DNA from: Trinickia diaoshuihuensis
GTDB lineage: Bacteria; Pseudomonadota; Gammaproteobacteria; Burkholderiales; Burkholderiaceae
NCBI RefSeq assembly: GCF_003390925.1
Contig: NZ_QUBS01000090.1
Coordinates: forward strand, 372,001-436,000
Length of the DNA: 64,000 bases
Reading direction: 5' to 3'
The notes beneath the pieces are model-generated. The model saw only the letters and a list, made by a program, of their open reading frames with translations. It searched no databases and was not told where the DNA came from. How positions within the stretch are numbered: position 1 is the stretch's first letter; each line of letters starts with the position of its first letter. The position numbers and the translations under genes are program-made. Of this stretch, positions 37,901 to 45,344 are shown one piece after another.

Positions 37901-38657
37901 GGATCTCACGCGCATCGAACAGGTCGTTTGGAACCTGGTCAGCAACGCGTTGAAGTTCACGGAAGGCGACGGCAAGATTTCCGTCCAGCTTTCAGTCGAC
38001 GACCACCATGCGGTCTTGAGCGTGAGCGACAACGGAATCGGTATTGACGGCGCCGCGTTGCCGACGATCTTCGACATGTTCGAGCAAAGCCGCAGCAATG
38101 CATCGGCTGTTCGCGGCGGGCTCGGCATCGGGCTTTCGCTCGTGAAGGATCTCGTGGCGGTGCATGGCGGCGAAGTACGCGCGCACTCCGATGGGATCGG
38201 TCGCGGTGCGACGTTCACCGTGAAGCTGCCGCGCGTGGTGGATACGGTCACGCACGATGGGAGCGGCACGTCACCCACGACGTTTCTGAAGGGCGAGCAC
38301 GTGCTGCTCGTCGACGACGATCATGACACGGTGGAGACGTTCCGGCTGTTGCTGGAGATGGAAGGCGCCGCGGTGACTGTCGCGACGAGCGGGGAAGAAG
38401 CGCTCGATGTGATCGGCAAGGAATCGCCGTCGTTGATTCTTTCCGATCTCGGCATGCCCGGCATGAGCGGGCTAGCGTTCATCGAGGCGGTGCGCAAGCG
38501 GCCGGAGATGGAATCCGTCAAAGCGATCGCGCTGAGCGGCTTCGGCAGGCCTTCGGACGTCGAGGAGGCCACTCGGGCAGGGTTCGATGCCCATTTGACG
38601 AAACCCGTCATGCTCGATGCGCTGCTTAGCGCTATTGCGCGGGTACGGGCGAAGTAG
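34938..38657 (+). CDS. CheB-CheR-PAS-histidine kinase-receiver fusion protein
   Basis: A 1239-residue soluble signalling fusion. Order: CheB methylesterase-like (about 10-190), CheR N-domain (FRHYKRATVLRRIERRL) and CheR methyltransferase with GCATGEEAYTVAMLL, FATDIS and VCCRNLLIYL, PAS region, a long coiled coil of EELQAINEEL-type repeats (about 680-770), a second PAS, HisKA with FLAVVSHELKHPL, HATPase with NLVSNALKFTEGDG and GLGIGLSLVKD, and a C-terminal receiver with acceptor Asp in LILSDLGMPGMSG. The CheB part has SADD for SAGG, ITLRA where the catalytic His of QHL belongs, and ASVSTDS for SGTGSDG, so esterase activity is probably lost. Start at 34938 (MSDQNPARS). No chemoreceptor gene is near. 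Confidence 0.9.
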   Translation: MSDQNPARSAQTRFAFPAVGIDASADDIEALKQFFDAMPAQSGAAFVITLRAPTEPAQSLVTALQPATVMPVVPVRQAMRMEPNHIYVVEPPLVCTIVEQELRTGAPHGIEERREHIDLFFDSLATAYGERAVGVLFASVSTDSAFGFTRLKEFGGVTFAQARGSARSDNAQWPPSVVNAIDFQLEASEMPQRMLELWSNAKKIRLARVPVGKDDDDAEVGEPGAGMSNIERTLREIMMILRNRTGHDFRHYKRATVLRRIERRLQVNGLSELQQYRDYLQTHPEETTTLLQDMLISVTNFFRDKDAYDVLRDQVMPAIFENRRQEEPVRVWVVGCATGEEAYTVAMLLQEASAAARDPVPFQVFATDISERAIASAREGLYPASIAADVDPNHLRQFFTKDGEHYRVKKELRERVLFALHNVLSDPPFSRLDLVCCRNLLIYLDREAQIDTLRTFHFALRPNAHLFLGSSETADSAGGLFSVVDKKARLYRASIAVRADTPVPITQPGALNARPAVMTLQPSGKRKFSFGELHQRVVEQHAPPSVLVNRDSDIVHLSDRAGRFLQYVGGEPSHNILTVVRRELRLELRSAIYQALQADVSVESRRVRIDRDGRSFFVKMTARPVHDSDANADFVLILFDEVEDSVGDVDEAVPENQRDPIIAQLERELQRTREQLQATIEHSETSTEELKASNEELQAINEELRSATEELETSKEELQAINEELTTVNAELKAKVEETSKINDDLQNLVMANDIGTIFVDRNLSIKRYTPRAADVFSIIATDIGRSLLDITHRLEYDKLADDAAEAFGSLRLIERELKSTDGRWYLARILPYRTTENRIDGAVLSFIDITSRRAAEERLRNVGQAGVDEIERRRDEFLAVVSHELKHPLNLISASTELIGRSSEARSNGTIARAADTIRRTVLGQAQIIDDLLDMSRMRTGKLSITRRPVDFKEVVQRISHTMQDEAQRKDIDFRVSVPDGPVSIHADLTRIEQVVWNLVSNALKFTEGDGKISVQLSVDDHHAVLSVSDNGIGIDGAALPTIFDMFEQSRSNASAVRGGLGIGLSLVKDLVAVHGGEVRAHSDGIGRGATFTVKLPRVVDTVTHDGSGTSPTTFLKGEHVLLVDDDHDTVETFRLLLEMEGAAVTVATSGEEALDVIGKESPSLILSDLGMPGMSGLAFIEAVRKRPEMESVKAIALSGFGRPSDVEEATRAGFDAHLTKPVMLDALLSAIARVRAK

Positions 38658-38667
38658 GAGCGGTGCC

Positions 38668-38691
38668 TGGCCCTGGGTCATACCAGGGCCA
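38668..38691. terminator. Hairpin between convergent kinase and XRE-cupin genes
   Basis: TGGCCCTGG and CCAGGGCCA form a perfect 9-bp stem with a 6-nt loop, placed in the 43-nt gap between convergent stops. A bidirectional terminator is the simplest reading although T-runs are absent. Confidence 0.55.
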
Positions 38692-38700
38692 ACGAACGCG

Positions 38701-39315
38701 CTACAACAAACTCGGCGTCCCCACCCACATCAACAGCGCATCCTGCTCGCCGGTGTTATGCCAATGGTGGGCATCCGTCGAATCGTAGTGCGCCGAGTCC
38801 CCTTCGCGGAACTCATAAGTCTTGTCTTCCAACGTCAGCGTCAGATTGCCCGACAGCACGTACCAAAACTGCTCCCCAGCGCGCGCCGTGATCTTATCGA
38901 GCTTTTGCCCGGCGGGAATGCGCACGAGCAGCGCTTCCATCTGCCCGCCTTCAGTCACTTGCGTCAATCTCGCGAACCGGTTGTCCGCATCGGCAAACCC
39001 GAAAAAGGTCAGCCGGTCGCCGCGCGCGACATAACGCTCGTCGCGCGGCGCATCGAGCAAGTACTGAATCTTCACACCCAGCACACGCGCGATCGCCATC
39101 AACGTCGACACCGATGGCCGAGCAAGCCCGCGTTCCACTTGCGAGAGAAACGGCGCGGAAATCCCCGCGCTAGTGGCCACCTCATCGAGCGTCAACGACA
39201 AGTGCTGCCGCAGCGACCGAATCTTCGGGCCGAGCACCGTCGAACTGGGGCGCTCCTCTTCAAGCCACTCGCCGCGCTCGTAGGTCTTCCGATGCCGTCC
39301 CATGGCCGCCTTCAT
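38701..39315 (-). CDS. XRE-cupin transcriptional regulator, copy 1
   Basis: A 204-residue regulator. HTH: KIRSLRQHLSLTLDEVATSA then GISAPFLSQVERGLARPSV; C-terminal cupin: ARAGEQFWYVLSGNLTLTL, EFREGDSAHYDS and HHWHNTGEQDALLMWVG. Cupin regulators of this PuuR-like type sense small polar molecules. The ATG at 39315 overlaps the RND pump stop (ATGA), so they are co-translated. It is clearly paralogous to the regulator at 58271-58846 along its whole length (shared PFLSQVERGLA, ARLT, GDSAHY and VWVGTP-like ends). Confidence 0.88.
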   Translation of the reverse strand: MKAAMGRHRKTYERGEWLEEERPSSTVLGPKIRSLRQHLSLTLDEVATSAGISAPFLSQVERGLARPSVSTLMAIARVLGVKIQYLLDAPRDERYVARGDRLTFFGFADADNRFARLTQVTEGGQMEALLVRIPAGQKLDKITARAGEQFWYVLSGNLTLTLEDKTYEFREGDSAHYDSTDAHHWHNTGEQDALLMWVGTPSLL

Positions 39316-42300
39316 GAGGGCTCCGTTTCGGGATCGGGCACGCGCGCACCAGACTTATCGTTAGCACCGCCTTTCGGCTTGACGCCCGACAAGTCACGCT
39401 TGCGCAACGTATTCATGACGAGATAGAACGCGATCGGCGTGAAAACGAGCCCCAGCACCGTTGCCGCAATGACACCGCCGAATACGCCGGTGCCGATCGA
39501 ATGGCGGCTCTCCGCACCGCCGCCGCTCGAAAACACGAGCGGCACGACGCCGAGCAAAAACGCCGCGGACGTCATGACGATCGGCCGAAAGCGCATCGCG
39601 CACGCCTGCACGACGGCATCGAACAGTGCCACGCCGCGCGCCTGCGCATCGCGCGCGAACTGCACGATCAGAATCGCGTTCTTGCCCGCGAGACCGATCA
39701 CGGTCACGAGCCCGATCTTGAAGTAAATGTCGTTCGGCATGCCGCGCAAAAGCATCGCCGCCACCGCACCGATCATCCCGAGCGGCACCACGATCAGCAC
39801 CGACATCGGAATCGTCCAGCTCTCGTAAAGCGCCGCGAGCGCCATGAACACGGCCAGCAGCGAGAGCCCGATCAGTAACGGCGTTTGCTTGGCCGCTTGC
39901 GTTTCCGCCAGCGCCGCATCGGCCCAGTCGAACGACGTTCCCGGCGGCAATTGCGCGGCGAGCCGCTCCATCTCGGCCATGGCCGCGCCCGAGCTATAGC
40001 CGTCGGCGGCACGCCCGGTGACGTCGAGCGACGGATAGCCGTTATAGCGCGAGAGCATGATGGGCCCGCGCGACCATTTCAGTGCGGAAAACGCCGAAAA
40101 CGGCACCATCTTGCCGGCCGCGTTGGGCACCGATAGATTCAACAAATCCGCATCGGTCATGCGCGAAGACGAATCCCCGCCTACCAGCACGCGCAGCATC
40201 CGTCCCGAGGCCGGATAGTCGTTCACATAGAGCGTACCGAAGGTACTGCCGAGCGTCGCTTGGATCGCATCGAACGAGACGTCCATCGCATACGCTTTCG
40301 CCCGGTCGATATCGAGCACCACGCGCGGCGCATCGGGCAGCGTCTCCGAGTGCACATCCGCCAATACCGAACTCTTTTTGGCTAGCTCGAGCAACCGTTC
40401 GCGCGCCGCATGGAACTCCGTGCGCGTCATGCCGCCGCGGTTTTCGAGGTGGAAGGTAAACCCCTCGGCATGGCCCATCCCGGGCACAGAGGGCGGCAAT
40501 TGCGCGATCACGTCGCCTTCGCGAATCTTCGCGAACGATTCGTTCAACCTATCGCGCAGCGCCAATGCGCCGACATCGCGATGCGACCAATCCTTCAAAT
40601 CGACGAACGCCATCCCCACGTTCTGCCCACTGCCGGAAAAGCTCCATCCGATGACGGTCGTGACGTTCGCAATCGATTTCTGCCGCTGCAACACGTCCTC
40701 GACCTGCTTGATCACCGCGTAGGTACGCTGCTGCGAAGCGCCCGGCGGCAATTGCACCATGACTTGCAATTGCCCTTGGTCTTCGGTCGGCAGGAAGCCG
40801 CTGGGCAGCGACGCGTACATCACCGCGCCGGCGCCGATCAACGCGAGATGGATCGCGAACAAGCGCTTAGGCGCACGCAAGATCTTCACGATGAAACCGC
40901 GGTAGCCGTCCGACGCGCGCTCGAACTTCTCCAGGAATTTCCCGGCGAATCCCGATCCGTGGTGCTCATCGGGTCCGGGCGCTTTTAGCAAGTTCGCGCA
41001 CAGCGCGGGCGCCAAGGACAGCGCCATGAACGCCGATACCAAGATCGCCGCGATCATCGCGATCGAGAATTGCCGATAGATCCCGCCCACGCCGCCCGAG
41101 AAGAACGCCATCGGTACGAACACGGCGGTCAAGACGGCCGTGACGCCGACGATCGCACCGCCGATCTGGGCCATCGCCTTGCGCGTCGCCTCACGCGGCG
41201 GCAGTCCTTCGTCGCGCATGATTCGTTCGATGTTTTCCACGACGACGATCGCATCGTCGACGAGAATCCCGATCGCGAGCACGAGCCCGAACAGCGTGAA
41301 CACGTTGATCGACAGACCAAAGACATGCATCGCCGCGAACGAGCCCATCAACGCGACGGGAATCACCACGGTCGGCACGAGCGTATAACGCAGATCGCGC
41401 AGGAACAGCCACATCACGCAGAAGACGAGCACGATCGCTTCCACGAGCGTCAGCAACACTTCGCTGATGGCGATTTTCACGAAATGCGCGCCGTCATACG
41501 GGATTTCGATCGCAATACCGGGCGGCAGCGTCTTCGACAACTCGGCCACCCGCTTATGAATCTCGTTCGACGTTTGGAGCGCATTGCCGAGCGGCCCGAG
41601 TTGGATCCCGACCGTGGCCGCCGTTCTTCCGTTCAACCGCGACCAGAACGTATAGCTATCGGCGCCCAGCTCGACGCGCGCGACGTCGCCGATGCGCACG
41701 ACGGAGCCGTCGGGACGCGCTTTCAGCACGATTGCGGCGAACTCTTCCGGCGTGTGCAACTGCCCCCGCACGCTAACCGACGCCGTGATCGCTTGGCCGT
41801 TCCGCGCGGGCGCATCGCCGATCGCTCCCGCCGTCACGGTGGCGTTCTGCGCTTGAATAGCCGCCGTCACTTGCGCCGGCGACAAATCGTACTCGCGCAG
41901 CTTCATCGGATCGAGCCAAATACGCATGGCGCGATCGGCATCCCAAAGCTGGGCCGATCCCACGCCGGGCGTGCGCTTCAATTCGCGCAGCAAGAACCGG
42001 TTCAGATAGTCGCTCAGCGCGGTCGAATCACGCATGCCGTCGGTCGAAACGAGCGTCACGAGCATCAAGAACGTATTCGCCGCCTTGAAGACGCTGATGC
42101 CCTGCTGGACGACCGGCTGGGGCAAGCGCGATTCGATCTGCTTCATGCGGTTCTGCACGTCGACCATCGCGAGATCGGGGTTCGTGCCCGGCTCGAACGT
42201 CACGTCGATTTCGAGTTCGCCGAGCGCATCGCTCGTCGTCTCGTAGTACTGCAGGCCGTCGGCGCCGTCGAGGCTCTGCTCGATCAGACTGGCGACGTTG

Positions 42301-42476
42301 CTATCCACGTCCTCGGCCGAGGCGCCGGGGTACTGGGCGGATATGACGATGCGCGGCGGCGCGAGCCGCGGATACTGCGACACCGGCAGCAACGGCAACG
42401 CGAGCACGCCCGCAAGGGTGATCGCCAGTGCGACGATCCAAGCGAATACCGGGCGGTCGATAAAAAATGAAGGCAC
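39312..42476 (-). CDS. RND multidrug efflux permease (HAE1 family)
   Basis: A 1054-residue RND pump with the standard 12-helix layout and two large periplasmic loops. Motifs: FFIDRPVFAWIVALAITLAG, GILVDDAIVVVENIERIM (Asp-Asp proton relay), the helix-10 Lys in GLAGKNAILIVQFARD, and FLPTEDQGQLQVMVQLPPGA. GTG start with GGGAG seven bases upstream. Unusually it has no adaptor or outer membrane factor beside it; upstream are TldE/TldD-type proteases (97-nt gap) and downstream an overlapping XRE-cupin regulator. It must borrow partners or work with those of the exporter at 31-34 kb. Substrate unknown. Confidence 0.92.
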   Translation of the reverse strand: MPSFFIDRPVFAWIVALAITLAGVLALPLLPVSQYPRLAPPRIVISAQYPGASAEDVDSNVASLIEQSLDGADGLQYYETTSDALGELEIDVTFEPGTNPDLAMVDVQNRMKQIESRLPQPVVQQGISVFKAANTFLMLVTLVSTDGMRDSTALSDYLNRFLLRELKRTPGVGSAQLWDADRAMRIWLDPMKLREYDLSPAQVTAAIQAQNATVTAGAIGDAPARNGQAITASVSVRGQLHTPEEFAAIVLKARPDGSVVRIGDVARVELGADSYTFWSRLNGRTAATVGIQLGPLGNALQTSNEIHKRVAELSKTLPPGIAIEIPYDGAHFVKIAISEVLLTLVEAIVLVFCVMWLFLRDLRYTLVPTVVIPVALMGSFAAMHVFGLSINVFTLFGLVLAIGILVDDAIVVVENIERIMRDEGLPPREATRKAMAQIGGAIVGVTAVLTAVFVPMAFFSGGVGGIYRQFSIAMIAAILVSAFMALSLAPALCANLLKAPGPDEHHGSGFAGKFLEKFERASDGYRGFIVKILRAPKRLFAIHLALIGAGAVMYASLPSGFLPTEDQGQLQVMVQLPPGASQQRTYAVIKQVEDVLQRQKSIANVTTVIGWSFSGSGQNVGMAFVDLKDWSHRDVGALALRDRLNESFAKIREGDVIAQLPPSVPGMGHAEGFTFHLENRGGMTRTEFHAARERLLELAKKSSVLADVHSETLPDAPRVVLDIDRAKAYAMDVSFDAIQATLGSTFGTLYVNDYPASGRMLRVLVGGDSSSRMTDADLLNLSVPNAAGKMVPFSAFSALKWSRGPIMLSRYNGYPSLDVTGRAADGYSSGAAMAEMERLAAQLPPGTSFDWADAALAETQAAKQTPLLIGLSLLAVFMALAALYESWTIPMSVLIVVPLGMIGAVAAMLLRGMPNDIYFKIGLVTVIGLAGKNAILIVQFARDAQARGVALFDAVVQACAMRFRPIVMTSAAFLLGVVPLVFSSGGGAESRHSIGTGVFGGVIAATVLGLVFTPIAFYLVMNTLRKRDLSGVKPKGGANDKSGARVPDPETEPS

Positions 42477-42573
42477 GTGGTTACTCCCGCGGCGCGCCGG
42501 TTGACGCCGCGCATCGTGCCGTCTCTTTCTCGATTGTTATTGTTTTCGTTCTATGCATGCGTTGGTTAAGCGG

Positions 42574-43908
42574 TCAGAGCGTCAGTTGGAACGTTTTCGC
42601 TAGCGCCCCCGGCAATTTCATTCCGCCGGTGGCACGCTCGCCCCATGTGGAATCGTTCAGCAGCAACTCCGGCTCGGCGTCCAGTCTTTCGAGCTGATCG
42701 CCGAGCAGGCTGTAAAGACTGTCGTCGAAACGCATCGCTTCGACCGGTGCCACGATTCGCCCGTTCTCGACCCAGAACGTCGCGAAACGCGTCATGCCCG
42801 TCAAGCGGCAAGCCATGCGATCGGAAAAATTCACATACCAAAGATTGCCGACATAAAGACCCGTATCGAGCGCGGACAGCACCTCGTCGGCGCGCAGATC
42901 GCCGCCCCCCATCGCCAGCGACGAGGGCGATTCGTCGGCTGTCGCGCCGTTCGGCGTCAACCCGTACTCGCGCGCACTGCGCGCATCGGTCAAGCGATCG
43001 ACCCCGCGGCCGTTCGCGAGCAGCGACACGCTCTCGCGGAGGTACCCGTCGTCGTTGAATCCCGGGGTGATCGCAAGCCCGATTTCCTCGGTCAGCGTCA
43101 CGCGCGGATCGAACCGCAGTTCGCCCGTATGCAGCTTGTACAAAGGGCTACGCGAAGTCGCTTGCTGCCGCGCGGAGAACCCTTGATACGCCATCATTTC
43201 CACGAGCGATCCCAAGGCCGACGGCGCGAAATACGTGCGGTAGCGTCCCGGCGTCAGCACCCGAGGCGTGCCGGCCAAGATCGGCAACCTCGATGCGGCC
43301 TGCTCGAGCCTGTGCGCGAAGACGGCGTCGTCCCAGGCGTCGCCCGCGTATTCGCTCTTGATCGCGCGCCCGCTGCGATCGAACAGCGACCAACTGAAGT
43401 TGAAGTTATCGACCTCGTACCAGCCGCGGCTGCCGAGCGACGACGCAAAACCCCGCGCCATCGTCCCGCCCGCATAGAACCCGACGAAGTCCAGCCCGTG
43501 CGCGCATTCGGCGACAGTCCGCACGAGCACCGCCGGTTCGGGCAGACGTCCCGACCGCTCGGTGGTCTGCGTCCACTGCGTCTGACCGAACAAGAGGTGA
43601 GGATCTTCGGGAGCGTCGCGCAAGCTCGCTCGCAGCATGCCCAGCGCCTGCGCCGCATCGTCGAGATCGGCTTCCAATTGGCCGCCCACCGTCATCGTCG
43701 AATACGCTTGCCGCGCGCCGTCGATCAAACGAAGCGTGAGTTTGCCCTGCGACACGGTGCCGATCTGGCGCACCTTGCCCTGGTTGAAGCGAATGAAATC
43801 GGAATGCTCGGCGGTCAGCGAGAGCAGCGTCACTTCGCCGCCCACGCGCAACCGTTCGATCCCTTCCGCTAGCGCACCGAAGTGGCGCTTCCAATCGAAG
43901 TTCGCCAT
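42574..43908 (-). CDS. TldE/PmbA-family protein
   Basis: A 444-residue TldD/PmbA-family protein lacking the HExxxH zinc motif, as TldE does. Features: RFNQGKVRQIGTVSQGKLTL, YAGDAWDDAVFA-type middle and GLYVGNLWYVNFSDRMACRLTGMTRFATFWVENG at the end (given here in pieces: GLYVGNLWYVNFSD, MTRFATFWVENG). GGAGG lies six bases before the ATG at 43908; an ATG at 43911 is in frame too. The stop of TldD and this start interlock (TGATG). Known TldD/TldE heterodimers cleave unfolded peptides and process microcin B17. Divergent from core TldE, so probably dedicated to this locus. Confidence 0.86.
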   Translation of the reverse strand: MANFDWKRHFGALAEGIERLRVGGEVTLLSLTAEHSDFIRFNQGKVRQIGTVSQGKLTLRLIDGARQAYSTMTVGGQLEADLDDAAQALGMLRASLRDAPEDPHLLFGQTQWTQTTERSGRLPEPAVLVRTVAECAHGLDFVGFYAGGTMARGFASSLGSRGWYEVDNFNFSWSLFDRSGRAIKSEYAGDAWDDAVFAHRLEQAASRLPILAGTPRVLTPGRYRTYFAPSALGSLVEMMAYQGFSARQQATSRSPLYKLHTGELRFDPRVTLTEEIGLAITPGFNDDGYLRESVSLLANGRGVDRLTDARSAREYGLTPNGATADESPSSLAMGGGDLRADEVLSALDTGLYVGNLWYVNFSDRMACRLTGMTRFATFWVENGRIVAPVEAMRFDDSLYSLLGDQLERLDAEPELLLNDSTWGERATGGMKLPGALAKTFQLTL

Positions 43909-45344
43909 CATGCACCTCCGAATACGTCGATGTCGGCGAACACGCAGGCCGGCGACGCGTGCCCAACGTGAATGATTTGCATCGGCTCGCCCTTGCCGCA
44001 GAGCGGCGTGCCGTACGTCTCGCGCGTCGACTCGTTGCCGACCGCTTTCAGGCTGCGCCAAAAGTTCGCCGAGATGCCACGGTAATTCGGCCGCTTGACC
44101 ACTTGCGTCAGCTTGCCGTTTTCGATCAATTGGCCGAACTCGCAGCCGAATTGGAATTTATTGCGTCGATCGTCGATCGACCATGACGTGTTCGTGCGCA
44201 TCAGGATGCCTCGCTCGATCCCTGCGACGAGGTCTTCGAACGTGCTCTCGCCCGCTTCGATGTTCAAATTCGCCATGCGGTCGATCGGTGCGCGATTCCA
44301 GTTCGATGCGCGGGAGTTCGCGACGCCGGGAAGCTGCGCGCGCTGTTGCGAAAGCGTGCCGCCGAGCGGGCGTTCGAGCACGCCGTTCCTAATCAAATAC
44401 TGCTTGCGCGCCTGCGCGCCTTCGTCGTCGAAGCCGTAGGAGGCCGCCTCTTCGCGCACCGAAGGATCGAACGTCACATTGAGCAGCTCGGATCCATAGC
44501 GGTAGCTGCCGAACATATCGGGCGTGACGAAGCTCGAGCCGGCGAAGTTGCGTTCGTCGCCCAAAATCCGGTCGAGCTCCAGCGGATGACCGATCGATTC
44601 GTGGATCTGCAGCATCATCTGATCGGGCAACAGCAGCAAATCGCGCACGCCCGACGGACAATTGGGCGCGGCGAGCAATTGCAAGGCTTCGTCGGCCAAT
44701 CGCACGCCGGAACCGTCGTAGCCGTAGCGCGCCAAGATTTCCATGCCGCCTTGCGCGAGCAGCGATTCGTAGCCACCGAGCCTTCGCACTTGCGTGTCGC
44801 CATCGGCATGTGCCACGACCGTCATTTGCGGCAGCAAATAGCGAAAGCGCTGTTCGATCCGCACGCCGTCGCTCGTCACGTAAAGCTGATCGCTATGGGT
44901 GATTCGAATCGCCGCGGTACGCTCGACGATACGCGCGTCGAGCGCCGCCGCCGCGCATTCGGCGGCGAGACGATCGATCCATTCGCCGCGCGAGGGCAGC
45001 GCCGTATCGGCATTGGGCGAAACGTAATTCCCGCTCACGCCGGGCCGCGGCGCGCTGCGGTGGTCGATCAACGTCACGGCCGCCGCCGCGCGCGCCCGCT
45101 CGCTCGCGAGGTCGAGGGCGGCTTGCAAGCCTGCCTCGGACAAATCGGCCGTCGCCGCATAGCCGGCGCCGGCGCCGCACCACGCCGTGAGCAACGCGCC
45201 GCGGTCGCGGACCGTCGAAAACGGTTGCGCCACGTCGTTGCGCACCGTGTGGTTCTCGGCGCGGTCGTCCGCGATCCGCAGCGACCAAAATTCGGCGTTG
45301 CTTTTCAAGGCGGCAGCCGCGCGCGACCAGCGTTCATCGATCAT
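43908..45344 (-). CDS. TldD-family zinc metalloprotease subunit
   Basis: A 478-residue TldD homologue with the zinc motif HESIGH (H-E-x-x-x-H) inside MMLQIHESIGHPLELDRILG. Other family features: FVTPDMFGSYRYGSELLNV, YGFDDEGAQARKQYLI, LPGVANSRASNW, FEDLVAGIERGILM and a Cys near the C-terminus. Its ATG overlaps the YejF-type ATPase stop, and its stop interlocks with tldE, so import and peptide cleavage are encoded as one translational unit. In E. coli TldD/E degrade CcdA and trim microcin B17; here the import genes suggest peptides taken up from outside as substrate. Confidence 0.88.
   Translation of the reverse strand: MIDERWSRAAAALKSNAEFWSLRIADDRAENHTVRNDVAQPFSTVRDRGALLTAWCGAGAGYAATADLSEAGLQAALDLASERARAAAAVTLIDHRSAPRPGVSGNYVSPNADTALPSRGEWIDRLAAECAAAALDARIVERTAAIRITHSDQLYVTSDGVRIEQRFRYLLPQMTVVAHADGDTQVRRLGGYESLLAQGGMEILARYGYDGSGVRLADEALQLLAAPNCPSGVRDLLLLPDQMMLQIHESIGHPLELDRILGDERNFAGSSFVTPDMFGSYRYGSELLNVTFDPSVREEAASYGFDDEGAQARKQYLIRNGVLERPLGGTLSQQRAQLPGVANSRASNWNRAPIDRMANLNIEAGESTFEDLVAGIERGILMRTNTSWSIDDRRNKFQFGCEFGQLIENGKLTQVVKRPNYRGISANFWRSLKAVGNESTRETYGTPLCGKGEPMQIIHVGHASPACVFADIDVFGGA

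Noticed and set aside
41070-42470. 466-aa plus-strand frame opposite the RND pump
   Set aside because: Composition dominated by His, Arg and Gln, no domain; antisense of conserved RND motifs.
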